Shown here in pieces: positions 8,115 to 18,286 of a stretch of 64,000 nucleotides of DNA (within the stretch, counting starts at the first letter, position 1; every line of letters begins with the position of its first letter). The notes beneath the pieces were generated by a model, which saw only the letters and a program-made list of their open reading frames with translations, had not been told where the DNA came from and made no database searches. Source of the DNA: Klugiella xanthotipulae (GTDB lineage: Bacteria > Actinomycetota > Actinomycetes > Actinomycetales > Microbacteriaceae); assembly GCF_006716695.1 (NCBI RefSeq), contig NZ_VFPN01000001.1, forward strand, positions 62,001-126,000, in the 5' to 3' direction. Made by a program: the position numbers and the translations under genes.

Positions 8115-8490
8115 GAGCCGATTGTAGCCTCGGATGCTCGATCCCTCCCGCACGCGACAGAAAACCATTGACATGCCGCGGTTTCTGGCGGAGGGTAGAG
8201 GAACAGCCGGACCCTCCACGTTTCACTCCGCACCGCCGTTGAAGCGATCCCGGATGAGTGGACGCATTCAGCGCCGGGAGGGCCGCATGGCACACGTAAC
8301 GCAGGGCAATCGTTCCTCACTGAATCTCAGTACCCGCTCTGCCCACGACCCCGCAACGGGTCATTACCCTGCCCGATAGACCACCCTGTGGCACCGGGCG
8401 ATAACAGGATCCGCCCGGTTCCGCAGAGAGGGACCGCTGGCGTAGTTAAACGCGCCGAGGATACTCCGCACGGTATGTCAGAATATTGAC
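8115..8490. other. Intergenic region, divergent promoters
   Basis: About 375 bp between the divergent acetyltransferase and MarR genes. Short frames here have no recognisable protein features and are probably chance. It must contain both promoters; a TATGTC or GAATAT hexamer just before the MarR start (8475-8488) could be a -10. No strong hairpin or repeat was found. Confidence 0.5.
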
Positions 8491-8967
8491 GTGAATTCTC
8501 CCGAGAGCACAGAACCGGCCATACCCGCACCCGCCGTCAGCGGACTCATCCACCACACCAATGCACTGATACGCGCTCGGTTAGACGCGATCCTACGACC
8601 TCACGAACTCACCGCGCCGCAGTACACCTGCCTACGTATTCTGCACCGGATGCCCAACATCTCCAGCGCGGAGCTGGCGCGGCGCGCCTATGTGAGCCGT
8701 CAATCGATGAATATGCTGCTGCGCACGCTCGATCAACGCGGGCTGGTGCAGCGCGCCACCATTCCCGCCCTGGGTCGTGTCTTGCCCACAACGATCTCTC
8801 CCACCGGCCGCGAGCTAATAGAGCGAGTCAGCGAAGAGGTTGACTCCCTCGAACACCGGATGACAGCCGCACTCACGGGTGCCCAGGTTGACGCGCTCCG
8901 TGAAGCGCTCAGAAGCTGTCAGACACAGCTCGGGGCGGCGAGCACCCCGGATCAGAGCACACAATAG
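8491..8967 (+). CDS. MarR-family transcriptional regulator
   Basis: A 158-residue winged-helix protein. The MarR core is clear: LIHHTNALIRARLDAIL (dimer helix), LTAPQYTCLRIL, SSAELARRAYVSRQSMNMLLRTLDQRGLVQR (recognition region) and PTTISPTGRELIERV (wing and following helix). MarR proteins repress neighbouring genes and lose DNA binding when a small phenolic or oxidant ligand binds. No adjacent target gene is obvious; the divergent acetyltransferase is the best candidate. The start is GTG, with no clear Shine-Dalgarno sequence and a possible -10 just upstream, so the message may be leaderless. Confidence 0.88.
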   Translation: MNSPESTEPAIPAPAVSGLIHHTNALIRARLDAILRPHELTAPQYTCLRILHRMPNISSAELARRAYVSRQSMNMLLRTLDQRGLVQRATIPALGRVLPTTISPTGRELIERVSEEVDSLEHRMTAALTGAQVDALREALRSCQTQLGAASTPDQSTQ

Positions 8968-9042
8968 CCGAGGAAGCCAGAGAATCACGGCACCCACCAA
9001 CCCCCTCCCTCTCTGGGAGCCCCCTCTGCACTGCGACCCCCG

Positions 9043-9363
9043 CTAGGAGCGAACGAGCCGCCCAATCGCCGCCGAGGCCTCGGCCAGCTTTGCCTCCGCC
9101 TCCGGGCCGCCATTCTTCGCCGCATCCAGCACGCAGTGGTTCAGGTGATCGTCCATCAAGCCAAGGGCCACGTTTTGCAGGGCCTTGGTGATAGCCGAAA
9201 TCTGAGTGAGAATGTCGATGCAGTACTGCTCCTCGTCCACCATCCGCTGCACCCCCCTGGCTTGCCCCTCAATGCGACGCAAACGCTTGAGATACACCTC
9301 CTTGTCGGTGATGTAGCCGTGGTGGGCATGGTCGCCACCCACCGTGTCAATCGTGTCGGTCAT
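9043..9363 (-). CDS. csoR: Copper-sensing repressor, CsoR family
   Basis: A 106-residue all-helical DUF156 repressor. With ATG 9363 as start (AGAAG just upstream) the three Cu(I) ligands fall at C48, H73 and C77, which reproduces the 25/4 spacing of the known CsoR Cys-His-Cys site. The histidine-rich N-terminal stretch GGDHAHHGY may add metal affinity. It is the last gene of copZ-copA-csoR, and two CsoR-type palindromes lie at the operon promoter, so it probably represses its own operon until Cu(I) binds. The open frame extends to 9447 without further family features. Confidence 0.92.
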   Translation of the reverse strand: MTDTIDTVGGDHAHHGYITDKEVYLKRLRRIEGQARGVQRMVDEEQYCIDILTQISAITKALQNVALGLMDDHLNHCVLDAAKNGGPEAEAKLAEASAAIGRLVRS

Positions 9364-9453
9364 AGTACTTCTCATTTCTCCGATGAACGGTAACGGCGCG
9401 GATGGTGGAATAACCGCGGGAACAGCGTGCCCCGAGCCTAACGGCACTGGGCA

Positions 9454-11709
9454 TCAAGTATCCGAGCCCGGCCGAAACCTGCGCAGTCGCAGGCTATTAC
9501 CCACCACAAAAACGCTGGAGAAGGCCATTGCTGCCCCGGCGAGCATCGGATTAAGCAGGCCCAGCGCGGCGAGCGGGATCGCCGCGGTATTGTAGGCAAA
9601 CGCCCAAAACAGGTTTACCTTGATGGTACGCAGCGTGGATCGCGACAGCCGGATGGCATCGGCAACCGAGCGCAGGTCGCCCCGCACGAGCGTAATATCG
9701 CTCGCTTCGATGGCGGCATCGGTGCCCGTACCCATCGCGAGCCCCAGGTCGGCCTGGGCCAGCGCGGCGGCATCGTTCACCCCATCGCCCACCATCGCAA
9801 CTACGCGCCCCTCCCGCTGAAGCTCACGAATCACCCGCACCTTATCGGCCGGCAGCACCTCTGAGATCACCCGATGGATGCCGACCTCAGCCGCAACGTG
9901 CCGGGCCACGGTGTCGTTATCCCCCGTGAGCAGGACAGGCTCCAGACCGAGGGCGGTCAGCCGGGTGACGGCCTCTGCGCTGGTCTCTTTGAGCGCATCG
10001 GTGACCATCAGCACGGCGCGGGCCGCGCCCGCCCAGGCCACCACAATCGCGGTGGTACCGGAGTCCTCCGCGGCAGCCTTCGCCTCGGCCAGCTCGACGG
10101 GGAGCGAATCGCCAACGAGAGCGCCACGTCCGGCGAGCACAGAAATACCGTCAACGATCCCTGCAACGCCCAGACCGGCACGGTTACTAAAATCGGTCAC
10201 CGGAGGCAGGCTACCCAACTCGGCAACGGCACCCGCGGCGATGGCACGGGCGATGGGATGTTCTGAGGCCTGTTCAAGCGCACCGGCGAATCTCAGCGCC
10301 TCGTATCTGCTGACCCCCACGGCGGTGACCACATTAATGAGCGTCATCTGCCCGGTCGTCACGGTGCCGGTCTTGTCGAGCACAATCGTGTCAACCGCGC
10401 GGGTGGATTCCAGCACCTCGGGCCCGCGGATCAGGATGCCCAGCTGAGCTCCCCGCCCGGTCCCCACAAGAAGCGCGGTCGGGGTCGCAAGCCCCAGGGC
10501 ACAGGGGCAGGCAATAATCAGCACTGCCACCGCCGTGCTGAAAGCAAAGGCAGCGGTACCACCAACCAGCAGCCAGACCACCAGTACCACGAGGGCAATC
10601 CCGATCACAATGGGCACAAAAACCCCGGAGATTCGGTCTGCTAGGCGCTGCACCTGGGCCTTGCCGTTCTGGGCCTCCGCCACGAGTGCGGCCATCCGAG
10701 CCAACTGTGTCTCCGCGCCAACTGAGGTGGCCCGCACCACAAGCCGCCCACCCGCGTTCACCGTCGCCCCGGCAATCTCGTCGCCCACGACCACCTCAAC
10801 GGGAACGGACTCGCCGGTCAACATACTCGCATCGACGGCCGAACTCCCCTCGACAACCACACCGTCGGTGGCAATCTTCTCACCGGGGCGCACCACAAAA
10901 CGCGTGCCCACGGCGAGAGTCTCAGCGGAGACTCGTTCCTCAGACCCGTCCGGCAGCAGCACGGTGACCTCTTTCGCGCCCAGCTCAAGGAGTGCGCGGA
11001 GGGCGGCACCGGCCTGGCGTTTCGAACGCTTCTCGAAGTAGCGTCCCGCGAGAACAAACATGGTAACGCCCGCGGCGACCTCCAGGTAGATATTTGCCGA
11101 GGCCTCCGTTCGGCTGATGGTCAGCTCAAACGCGTGGGTCATCCCCGGCTCCCCAGCCATCCCCCAGACGAGCGCGTAGACGGACCAGGCGTAGGCGGCG
11201 AGGGTGCCCATCGAGATCAGGGTGTCCATCGTGGCCGAGCCGTGACGCAGGTTAGCCCAGGCCGCACGGTGGAAGGGCCAGGCCGCCCACAGCACAACGG
11301 GGGTGGCGAGGGCCAGCACCACCCATTGCCAATAGATGAACTGGAAGATAGGGAACATGGAGATCAGAATGACCGGAACGGCCAGCACCACGCTACCGAA
11401 GAGTCGGCGCCGCAGGGATCGCAGTTCGGTGTCCTGGGGGGAACCCGCCGCCTCGCCCGCAGACGGGGCCGGAAGCATGGCCGCGTAGCCGGCATTTTCC
11501 ACCGCGGTGATGAGCGCCGCAGTGTCCAGTACGACCGGGTAGGTGACCTTGGCTTTCTCTGTTGCGTAGTTCACACTCGCGGTGACACCGTCGAGCTTGT
11601 TCAGCGTGCGCTCAATGCGGTTGGCGCACGACGCACAGGTCATGCCGGTAATGCTCAGTTCAGCGCTCTCCAGGGGGAGGGCCGTGTCTGGGGCCTGGGG
11701 ATTTGTCAT
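9454..11709 (-). CDS. copA: Copper-translocating P1B-type ATPase
   Basis: 751 residues. An N-terminal heavy-metal domain (GMTCASC, C25 and C28) is followed by eight expected membrane segments, the transmembrane CPC motif (ACPCALG, about residue 400), the phosphorylation site DKTGT (about 442), the HP dipeptide (SEHPIA) and the hinge [13 protein letters not shown] with a single N-terminal CxxC domain marks a P1B-1 Cu(I) exporter of the plasma membrane. It lies between the chaperone gene and csoR in one operon. Expression should be induced by copper through the CsoR sites upstream of copZ. Confidence 0.95.
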   Translation of the reverse strand: MTNPQAPDTALPLESAELSITGMTCASCANRIERTLNKLDGVTASVNYATEKAKVTYPVVLDTAALITAVENAGYAAMLPAPSAGEAAGSPQDTELRSLRRRLFGSVVLAVPVILISMFPIFQFIYWQWVVLALATPVVLWAAWPFHRAAWANLRHGSATMDTLISMGTLAAYAWSVYALVWGMAGEPGMTHAFELTISRTEASANIYLEVAAGVTMFVLAGRYFEKRSKRQAGAALRALLELGAKEVTVLLPDGSEERVSAETLAVGTRFVVRPGEKIATDGVVVEGSSAVDASMLTGESVPVEVVVGDEIAGATVNAGGRLVVRATSVGAETQLARMAALVAEAQNGKAQVQRLADRISGVFVPIVIGIALVVLVVWLLVGGTAAFAFSTAVAVLIIACPCALGLATPTALLVGTGRGAQLGILIRGPEVLESTRAVDTIVLDKTGTVTTGQMTLINVVTAVGVSRYEALRFAGALEQASEHPIARAIAAGAVAELGSLPPVTDFSNRAGLGVAGIVDGISVLAGRGALVGDSLPVELAEAKAAAEDSGTTAIVVAWAGAARAVLMVTDALKETSAEAVTRLTALGLEPVLLTGDNDTVARHVAAEVGIHRVISEVLPADKVRVIRELQREGRVVAMVGDGVNDAAALAQADLGLAMGTGTDAAIEASDITLVRGDLRSVADAIRLSRSTLRTIKVNLFWAFAYNTAAIPLAALGLLNPMLAGAAMAFSSVFVVGNSLRLRRFRPGSDT

Positions 11710-11765
11710 GGTTATTTTCCTTTGTACGTTGTGGGCGATAACCCGCCGGTCAGTGACCCGCAGTA

Positions 11766-11975
11766 TTAGACACGGACGGCCGTGTACCCCGCCTCCCGCA
11801 CGGCCTCAATCACCTCGGTATCGGCGAGCGGTTCCGCCGAGGTGACGCTCAGCACGCCCGTATCCGCGCTCACCCGGACGTCACTCACCCCGATGATTTT
11901 CTCGACCTCTTCGGTCACGGACATTTCGCAGTGTCCGCAGGTCATTCCGGCCACGGTGAAAGTGGTTGTTGTCAT
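11766..11975 (-). CDS. copZ: Copper chaperone (heavy-metal-associated domain)
   Basis: A 69-residue single HMA domain: [20 protein letters not shown] holds the GMTCxHC metal site, followed by the expected beta-alpha-beta-beta-alpha-beta pattern ending [13 protein letters not shown]. It would carry cytosolic Cu(I) to the CopA pump encoded 56 nt downstream. I chose ATG 11975, where GAGGAGAAAACC gives a good ribosome binding site; the longer frame from 11990 adds only MRRKP. First gene of the cop operon. Confidence 0.92.
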   Translation of the reverse strand: MTTTTFTVAGMTCGHCEMSVTEEVEKIIGVSDVRVSADTGVLSVTSAEPLADTEVIEAVREAGYTAVRV

Positions 11976-11997
11976 GGGTTTTCTCCTCACACGATGC

Positions 11998-12016
11998 GAT
12001 ACTCCCAGGGGGTATC
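11998..12016. promoter_or_regulatory. Second CsoR-type operator
   Basis: GATACTCCCAGGGGGTATC is a 19-bp near-palindrome matching the GC-rich ATACCCCC-GGGGGTAT form of CsoR sites, with one mismatch near the centre. It lies just downstream of the predicted copZ transcription start, in the leader. With the upstream perfect copy it could allow two CsoR tetramers to bind in tandem. Confidence 0.75.
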
Positions 12017-12031
12017 TAATAACATATTTTC

Positions 12032-12060
12032 AATATACCCCCTGGGGGTATTAAAGGCAA
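12032..12060 (-). promoter_or_regulatory. cop operon promoter with embedded CsoR operator
   Basis: On the minus strand TTGCCT (12060-12055) and TATATT (12037-12032) are separated by exactly 17 nt. The spacer and its edges contain the perfect 17-bp palindrome ATACCCCCTGGGGGTAT (12035-12051). A repressor bound there would cover the space between -35 and -10. This is the expected geometry for copper derepression of copZ-copA-csoR. Confidence 0.82.
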
Positions 12061-12124
12061 TGTGTTCGCACAAAATGGCGGTGCACACCCAGATGATGCA
12101 CACCGCCACGAAACCCGCCCACCG

Positions 12125-12565
12125 CTACTCCAGCTGCCCCAGCCACCCGGGCGCGGATATCCCCGAGGTACCCTCCGGTAACCGCCAGCACAGGCAAAAC
12201 GGATGCCCAGCCGGGTCACGGTACACCCGAAAACGGGGCGCATACCCGGGGGCCGGATGCGGAAGACCCGTCCTCGTCGCACCCGCCGCAAGCACCTCAC
12301 GCTCAGCCGCCTCAATATCCTCCACAAACACATCAAGGTGTATCTGCTGAGGGATACCCGGCTCGGGCCAGGTGGGCACCACCAGGTTGGTGGCCCGTTG
12401 AAACGCAAGATCGTTACCCCGCGGCACGCGTAACTCCACCCACTCGCCGTACCCCTCGTCCTCACGGGAAATATCCCCGCCCAGAAGAGCCCGGTAAAAC
12501 CGGGCCAGCACCAGCGGATCCGGACAATCAAGAACGGTGTAGTCACCATATCCGATAGCAACCAT
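12125..12565 (-). CDS. VOC-family protein (glyoxalase/bleomycin-resistance fold)
   Basis: A 146-residue protein with two betaalphabetabetabeta modules: GDYTVLDCPDPLVLARFYRALLG at the start and QQIHLDVFVEDIEAAEREVLAAGATR in the second half, ending DPAGHPFCLCW. The motif HLDVFVEDIEAA and DPAGHPFCL are typical of the glyoxalase-like domain in actinobacterial VOC proteins of unknown substrate. ATG 12565 has a strong GAGGAGG upstream; the longer frame to 12694 lacks support. It is not obviously part of the neighbouring cop operon or of der. Confidence 0.82.
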   Translation of the reverse strand: MVAIGYGDYTVLDCPDPLVLARFYRALLGGDISREDEGYGEWVELRVPRGNDLAFQRATNLVVPTWPEPGIPQQIHLDVFVEDIEAAEREVLAAGATRTGLPHPAPGYAPRFRVYRDPAGHPFCLCWRLPEGTSGISAPGWLGQLE

Positions 12566-12699
12566 GCGCCCCTCCTCAGGTGGTATGTGCGGGTATCGTA
12601 ACACCGCGCCTGCCGTCCCCAGCAGAGACACGAGCGGCCCAGCACCAACGGGTACCGGGCCGCATATCGTGGTGGCCGTCAGGGCCGCACACAACGAGG

Positions 12700-14229
12700 T
12701 TACGTGCGCACGCGCTTCTCACGCACACGCATATTCAACACGATGGGAGACCCCTCAAAACCGTAGATCTCACGCAGACGGCGCTGCACGTAGCGGCGGT
12801 ATCCCGGGTCCAAGAATCCCGTCGTAAACAGCACGAATGTGGGCGGACGCGACGCGGCCTGCGTACCAAAGAGGATACGCGGCTGCTTACCGCCACGCAC
12901 GGGGTGCGGATGCGCCTGGGTGAGCTCTGCCAGGAAGGCATTAAACTTGCCGGTGGGGATGCGCGTATCCCACGACTCCAACGCCTTCTCTAGCGCGGGC
13001 ACCAACTTCTCCAGGTGACGACCCGTCGTGGCAGAGATGTTGACGCGCGGAGCCCAGGCCACGTGCGCCAGATCCTGCTCAATCTCGCGCTCCAGGTAGC
13101 GGCGACGTTCGTCATCCAGCAGATCCCACTTATTGAAGGCCAGCACGAGCGCGCGGCCCGATTCGAGTACCAGATCGATGATGCGCACATCCTGCTCGCT
13201 GATCGGCTGAGACACGTCCAGAAGCACAACGGCCACCTCGGCCTTTTCGAGCGCGGTGCTCGTGCGCAACGAAGCGTAAAAGTCAGCCCCCTGGGCCATG
13301 TGTACGCGGCGACGGATACCGGCTGTATCCACAAAGGTCCAGACCTTGCCACCCAACTCCACCTGCTCATCAACCGGGTCGCGCGTAGTACCAGCGAGAT
13401 CGTTGACCACCACGCGCTCCTCGCCTGCAGCTTTGTTCAGCAGACTCGACTTGCCCACATTGGGGCGACCCAGAATAGCCACCCGACGGGGGCCCCCCAC
13501 CTGGCGCTTGGCCACAGCAGATTCAGCGGGCAGCTTCGACAGGATCAGATCGAGCAGATCCGCCACGCCACGCCCATGCAGGGCGGAGACGGGATACGGC
13601 TCACCTAGGCCCAACGACCACAGTGAAGCGGCCTCCGCCTCCTGCCGCACATCATCCACTTTGTTCGCCACGAGGAAGACCGGCTTGTTGGTCTTCCGAA
13701 GCATCTTCACAACCTGCTCGTCGGTCGCGGTCGCCCCCACACGGGAGTCAACCACGAACATCACGGCGTCACACAGGTCAATGGCCACCTCGGCCTGGGC
13801 GGCAACGGCGGCGTCAATGCCCTTGGCATCCGGTTCCCAGCCACCCGTGTCCACAATGCTGAACGGCCGCCCACCCCACTCCGCTTGATAGGTCACCCGG
13901 TCTCGGGTCACACCCGGCACATCCTCCACGACGGCCTCGCGGCGGCCCAGGATGCGGTTCACGAGCGCCGACTTGCCCACATTGGGTCGGCCGACAATCG
14001 CCACGACCGGCAAAGCGGGCAGGTAAATCACGGCGTCAGGGTCGGCCTCCTGCGCCTCCAGGAGGGTGATGTCGGCCTCATCCAGATCGTAGTCGCTCAG
14101 GCTCGCGCGGAGGGAGCGGGCGCGCTGCTCAGCCTCCTCGTCGGCCAGCGCCGCAAGCCGCTCGTCGAGCCCGGGCTCATCCTCAACGGAATCGTCAAAG
14201 CCGCCCGTAGCGGTGGTGTCGTTCGTCAT
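12700..14229 (-). CDS. der: Ribosome-assembly GTPase Der (EngA)
   Basis: 509 residues with the double-GTPase plan: first P-loop [14 protein letters not shown] (about residues 79-92), second [14 protein letters not shown] (about 255-268), each with DTGG/DTAG switch II and NKVD/NKWD base-recognition motifs, and a C-terminal KH-like domain ending near [11 protein letters not shown]. Der helps 50S subunit maturation. The first 75 residues are an acidic extension seen in actinobacterial orthologues. Its start overlaps the end of cmk (ATGA), and it closes the conserved parA-scpAB-rluB-tyrA-cmk-der run. Confidence 0.95.
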   Translation of the reverse strand: MTNDTTATGGFDDSVEDEPGLDERLAALADEEAEQRARSLRASLSDYDLDEADITLLEAQEADPDAVIYLPALPVVAIVGRPNVGKSALVNRILGRREAVVEDVPGVTRDRVTYQAEWGGRPFSIVDTGGWEPDAKGIDAAVAAQAEVAIDLCDAVMFVVDSRVGATATDEQVVKMLRKTNKPVFLVANKVDDVRQEAEAASLWSLGLGEPYPVSALHGRGVADLLDLILSKLPAESAVAKRQVGGPRRVAILGRPNVGKSSLLNKAAGEERVVVNDLAGTTRDPVDEQVELGGKVWTFVDTAGIRRRVHMAQGADFYASLRTSTALEKAEVAVVLLDVSQPISEQDVRIIDLVLESGRALVLAFNKWDLLDDERRRYLEREIEQDLAHVAWAPRVNISATTGRHLEKLVPALEKALESWDTRIPTGKFNAFLAELTQAHPHPVRGGKQPRILFGTQAASRPPTFVLFTTGFLDPGYRRYVQRRLREIYGFEGSPIVLNMRVREKRVRT

Positions 14230-14933
14230 GCTTGCTCCTTTTCCGTGGCGGCCCGGATCACGTTGATCACGGCTTCCACGGTTTCGTCAAAGTTCAGGGA
14301 TGTTGAGTCAATGGTCACGACGCCCTCGGCCGCATTCATGAAATCGACCACCTGCGAGTCCGCAGCATCGCGTGCACGGATCTGATCGCCCGTTGCCTCC
14401 GCCGTGACCCGCACGGCAGTATCGCTCAGCTCGAGGCTGCGGCGGGCCGCGCGCACCGCCTCGTCGGCCGTCAGTAGGATGCGCACCGGGGCATCCGGCA
14501 CCACAACAGTTGTAATATCGCGCCCCTCAATCACCACACCCGGCACATAGGTATCCGCCACGATACTGCGGAACAGCGTGTTCAGATGTTCGCGCACGTG
14601 CGGCACGCGGGCCACGGCACTCACCGAGGCGCTGATCTCGGGTTGCCGAATAGCGTCGGTGACGTCCTCGCCGTTGACCGTGACAACCACCACATCAGGG
14701 TCGAGGCCAATCGTGTAGTCGAAGGTAGGGAGGATGCCCTCAACAGCATCGACGTCCTCACGATCAATACCCGAGCCGTTGACGAGCCAAGCGAGCGCAC
14801 GGTACGCAGCCCCCGTGTCGAGGTAACCGAAGCCAAGGACGCGGGCAACGGCCCTGCTCACACTCGATTTTCCACTCCCGGCGGGGCCGTCAATCGCGAC
14901 GACCGTGGGCTCGGAGTTGTTGTCTGTGGTCAT
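14226..14933 (-). CDS. cmk: Cytidylate kinase
   Basis: A 235-residue (d)CMP kinase: P-loop [36 protein letters not shown]-binding segment, and the lid region [13 protein letters not shown]. It makes CDP from CMP for nucleic-acid and lipid precursors. ATG 14933 overlaps the TGA of tyrA by 4 bp, which fixes the start better than the frame opening at 14951. The stop overlaps the der start. This cmk-der pairing is common in Actinobacteria. Confidence 0.94.
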   Translation of the reverse strand: MTTDNNSEPTVVAIDGPAGSGKSSVSRAVARVLGFGYLDTGAAYRALAWLVNGSGIDREDVDAVEGILPTFDYTIGLDPDVVVVTVNGEDVTDAIRQPEISASVSAVARVPHVREHLNTLFRSIVADTYVPGVVIEGRDITTVVVPDAPVRILLTADEAVRAARRSLELSDTAVRVTAEATGDQIRARDAADSQVVDFMNAAEGVVTIDSTSLNFDETVEAVINVIRAATEKEQA

Positions 14934-16042
14934 AGTCCGGCGATCCTCCATCCGCGAGCCACGAGGTCGTCGATGGCGCGCTGCTTCACCTCGGGCACCA
15001 CGGCGATCTCGGCAAAGCCGATCTGTGCGCCGGGAGAGTGCTCCAGCCTAAGGTCTTCCATATTGACCCCGATCTCGCCGAGCTCGGTGAGCAGGCGACC
15101 CAACGCGCCGGGGGTGTCATCCACCATAACGGTGAGGGTCACAAAACGTCGATTCTGCCCGTGCTTACCGGGCAGACGGGCCACCCCGGCGTTCCCCGCG
15201 GCGATAGCGTCGGCAATAGCCCGGCGCGTACCAGGCGTCGCCTCCCCCTCGCTGTTGATCGAGGTCAGAGCCGCCACGACCGTGTCCAGATCACGGCTCA
15301 GATCACGCAGCACCTCCACCACGGGTTCGGCGTTAGCGCGTAGGATCTGCAACCAGAGCGACGGGTCGCTTGACGCGATGCGGGTGGTATCGCGCACGCC
15401 CTGACCGGCGAGCGCCACCGCGATCTCGGGGGCGTCAATCAGGCGGGCGGCCAGGAGGCTGGCGACCACCTGGGGAACGTGCGAGACGAGGGCCACCGAG
15501 CGGTCGTGCTCCTCGGGGGTCATCTCCAGGGGGGTGCTACCCAGGTCGAGGGCGAGGTCCTCCACCAGACCGAGCGCCCAGCCGGGCGTCTCCGCGTCAC
15601 GGCAGATCACCCAGGGCCGACCGTAGAACAGGTCGGCGCGGGCCGAGATTGCGCCGCCGCGCTCCCGACCCGAGAGCGGGTGCGAGCCGATGTAACGGGT
15701 CAGGTCAACACCGCGACGCTGCAACGCGAGAAACGGCTCCAGCTTGACGCTGGCCACGTCGGTGACCACGGCATCCGGATGCGCGGCAAGTTCCCGCTCA
15801 ATGAGGGGGGCCGTCACATCCGGCGGTACGCACACCACCACAAGAACGGGCGCATCACCCACGGCCGCACGGCGGCCCGCACCGTAGTCGATTGCGAGGT
15901 CGAGGGCCGACGGCGAGGCGTCGTCCAGGATCACGTCAACCCCGTGCGCGCACAGGGCCAAGCCGATGCTCGCACCGAGCAGGCCGGCACCCACAACGCG
16001 CACCGGGCCCGCGAGCCGTGCCGATCGTTCGGGTTCGTTCAC
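14930..16042 (-). CDS. tyrA: Prephenate dehydrogenase with C-terminal ACT domain
   Basis: 370 residues. The N-terminal Rossmann fold opens with [17 protein letters not shown]; the catalytic region includes [11 protein letters not shown] and [14 protein letters not shown]; the C-terminal 70 residues ([29 protein letters not shown]) form an ACT domain, probably for tyrosine feedback. It converts prephenate to 4-hydroxyphenylpyruvate in tyrosine synthesis. Position between rluB and cmk is as expected in this gene run, although the Mycobacterium order lacks it here, as far as I recall. Confidence 0.92.
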   Translation of the reverse strand: MNEPERSARLAGPVRVVGAGLLGASIGLALCAHGVDVILDDASPSALDLAIDYGAGRRAAVGDAPVLVVVCVPPDVTAPLIERELAAHPDAVVTDVASVKLEPFLALQRRGVDLTRYIGSHPLSGRERGGAISARADLFYGRPWVICRDAETPGWALGLVEDLALDLGSTPLEMTPEEHDRSVALVSHVPQVVASLLAARLIDAPEIAVALAGQGVRDTTRIASSDPSLWLQILRANAEPVVEVLRDLSRDLDTVVAALTSINSEGEATPGTRRAIADAIAAGNAGVARLPGKHGQNRRFVTLTVMVDDTPGALGRLLTELGEIGVNMEDLRLEHSPGAQIGFAEIAVVPEVKQRAIDDLVARGWRIAGL

Positions 16043-16082
16043 CGTGAATACTCTTTCGTGCCGCGGGGTGCGCGGCGGCCGT

Positions 16083-16898
16083 TTAGGACGTGTGGGGTGA
16101 GGCAGATGCGTCGGGTGAGGCAGATGCCCGCACGAGCGTGAGCAATTCGCCTCGTTCTACTTTAGTCAACTCCCGCACCGCACCGGAACGCAGGGTGCCC
16201 AGGGTAAGCGGACCAAACTGCCGACGCACCAGGTCAACAACCGGATGCCCCACCTCAGCCATCATTCGGCGCACGATACGATTACGTCCCGAGTGCAGGG
16301 TCACCTCCACGAGGGAGTGCTCGGCACTCTCGCCGCTGTTTAACAGGCGGGCTCGGTCAGCGGCGATGGGCCCGTCGTCGAGCGTAATGCCCGCGCGGAG
16401 CTTCGCAATTGTCTGCGGAGTGACTTGACCGCGTACCTTCGCAATGTAGGTTTTGGCCACACCAAATGAGGGATGCGAAAGCACGTGAGCGACATCACCG
16501 TCGTTGGTGAGAACAAGCAGCCCGGAGGTCTCGTAATCGAGTCGGCCCACGTTAAAGAGCCGCTCCTCAAACTGATCGGTAAACTCGCGCAGATCGCGTC
16601 GTCCCGCCTCATCACTCATGGTGCTCACCACACCGCGCGGCTTATTCAGCATGTAGTACCGCTTCGACACGTCCAGCTGTACAGCCCGACCATCGACCGA
16701 CACCCGGTCGGTCTCGGGGTTGACCCGGCTACCCATCTCGCGCACCACACTGCCGTTGACCCGAACCCGACCCTCGGCGATCAAGTCTTCCGAGGCGCGT
16801 CGGGAGGCCACCCCCGCCGCGGCCAGCGCTTTGTGCAGACGCACCTCGCCCCTGTTATTGCCGGATATTGCGCCCCAGGGCGCGTCGTTATATGACAC
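16083..16898 (-). CDS. rluB: rRNA pseudouridine synthase, RluB/RsuA family
   Basis: 271 residues: an N-terminal S4 RNA-binding domain (VRLHKALAAAGVASRRASEDLIAEGRVRVNG) and the RsuA-type catalytic domain with GRLDYETSGLLVLTNDG, whose Asp is the nucleophile. It modifies a uridine of 23S or 16S rRNA. The GTG at 16898 overlaps the end of scpB by 11 bp and has GGAAGGA upstream; the frame open to 17000 runs inside scpB and lacks family residues. Typical neighbour of scpB in Actinobacteria and Firmicutes. Confidence 0.92.
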   Translation of the reverse strand: MSYNDAPWGAISGNNRGEVRLHKALAAAGVASRRASEDLIAEGRVRVNGSVVREMGSRVNPETDRVSVDGRAVQLDVSKRYYMLNKPRGVVSTMSDEAGRRDLREFTDQFEERLFNVGRLDYETSGLLVLTNDGDVAHVLSHPSFGVAKTYIAKVRGQVTPQTIAKLRAGITLDDGPIAADRARLLNSGESAEHSLVEVTLHSGRNRIVRRMMAEVGHPVVDLVRRQFGPLTLGTLRSGAVRELTKVERGELLTLVRASASPDASASPHTS

Positions 16899-17445
16899 CG
16901 TCGAATCCTTCCGTGCCGTCGTCGAGTAGTGGGGAGATCGGGGGAAGCTCCTCAATGGAGTTGATCCCCAGCTGAGTGAGCAACAGGTCGGTGGTGCCAT
17001 ACGCGATCGCGCCGGTCTCGCTATCGGTGGAGACCTCCGTGATGAGTCCGCGGCCCAGAAGCGTGCGCACCACCGAGTCCACGTTCACCGCGCGGATCGA
17101 CGCAATGGCACCCCGTGAAATGGGCTGACGGTAGGCAATTACGGCGAGGGTTTCGAGGGCCGCCTGGGAGAGCTTGCTGGGATTGTTGGTGTGCACAAAC
17201 TCCCGCACCACCTCGTCGTAGTCGGCGCGCACGTAGAGTCGCCAACCGCCGCCCACCTCCCGCAGCTCGAAGCCACGGCGCACTCCCCCCTCCGCCTCGC
17301 CATCGTAGTCGACCACCAGCCGGGCGAGGGCCTTGCGGATGTGGGCCACAGGAGTGTCGAGCGCGGTGCCCAGGCTCACAGGGCTCTGTGGCTCGTCGGC
17401 CACGAGCAGGATGGCCTCAACCGCCCGATCCAGATCAACCGTCAT
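16888..17445 (-). CDS. scpB: Segregation and condensation protein B
   Basis: A 185-residue winged-helix protein: LDRAVEAILLVADEPQSPVSLGTALD at the start and ALETLAVIAYRQPISRGAIASIRAVNVDSVVRTLLGRGLI in the second wing domain, the strongest family signature. ScpB dimers join ScpA and Smc in the condensin complex that compacts chromosomes. ATG 17445 overlaps the end of scpA by 11 bp, indicating coupled translation. The frame extends upstream to 17475 within scpA, not used. Confidence 0.94.
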   Translation of the reverse strand: MTVDLDRAVEAILLVADEPQSPVSLGTALDTPVAHIRKALARLVVDYDGEAEGGVRRGFELREVGGGWRLYVRADYDEVVREFVHTNNPSKLSQAALETLAVIAYRQPISRGAIASIRAVNVDSVVRTLLGRGLITEVSTDSETGAIAYGTTDLLLTQLGINSIEELPPISPLLDDGTEGFDGVI

Positions 17446-18277
17446 AGTCGGCCCCCAGGTTCGCGAGATCGTCATCGGACCAGTCGCTGTCTGTCCACCG
17501 CAGGATCAACTCACCGAGCGGCTCTACCTGCTCAAACGAGAGGGATGCGTGGCGATACAGCTCCAGCACCGCAAGGAAACGCGCGACAACAACGCCCTGC
17601 TCTTCAACGCCAGCGATCAACTGACGGAAGCTCACGGGATCCCCCGGACGCAGGATACTCACCACATGGGCCGCCTGCTCCCGGATACTCACGAGCGGTG
17701 CGTGCAGATGAGACAGCCCCACCGTGGGAATCTCGCGCGGCGTCAGGGCGAGGGCAGCGAGCGCGGCGAAGTCACCCAGACTCAGCGTCCAGACGAGCTC
17801 GGGGGTGCGCTGCCGGTACTTCTCCTCCAGCCGCACCTGACGACTGTGCCGGGTTGACTCGGCGGTCAGCTGCTCGCTAAACCAGCCCGAGGCCACCTTA
17901 AACGCGCGATATTGCAGGAGGCGAGCGAAGAGGAGATCGCGGGCCTCCAGCAGGGCGACGTCCTCCGCATCGACAACCTCACCCTGGGGAAGCAGACTCG
18001 CGATCTTCAGATCGAGCAGGGTTGCCGCCACCACAAGAAATTCGGAGGCCCGATCCAGTTCGTCAATCGAGTTGAGTTCACGGAGGTAGGCGATAAACTC
18101 ATCGGTCACCACGCTCAGCGACACCTCAGTGATGTCCATCTCGTGTTTACCGATCAGGCTCAGCAGGAGGTCGAAGGGGCCCTCAAAGTTGTTGAGGGAG
18201 ACGCGGAAGGTGCCCTCCTCCGCCTCGGCGGCGGTCTCACCGCCGACGCCCGCGTCGGCGGTGCTGGCGACGCTCAT
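17435..18277 (-). CDS. scpA: Segregation and condensation protein A (kleisin)
   Basis: 280 residues: FRVSLNNFEGPFDLLLSLIGKHEMDITEVSLS is the N-terminal kleisin signature that binds the Smc neck, and the C-terminal LGELILRWTDSDW region forms the winged helix binding the Smc head. Between them is ELDRASEFLVVAATLLDLKIASLLP. An AGGTGAG precedes ATG 18277, just after the parA stop. Works with ScpB (overlapping gene) and Smc, which is encoded elsewhere. Confidence 0.94.
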   Translation of the reverse strand: MSVASTADAGVGGETAAEAEEGTFRVSLNNFEGPFDLLLSLIGKHEMDITEVSLSVVTDEFIAYLRELNSIDELDRASEFLVVAATLLDLKIASLLPQGEVVDAEDVALLEARDLLFARLLQYRAFKVASGWFSEQLTAESTRHSRQVRLEEKYRQRTPELVWTLSLGDFAALAALALTPREIPTVGLSHLHAPLVSIREQAAHVVSILRPGDPVSFRQLIAGVEEQGVVVARFLAVLELYRHASLSFEQVEPLGELILRWTDSDWSDDDLANLGADYDG

Positions 18278-18286
18278 CGCTCTCAC

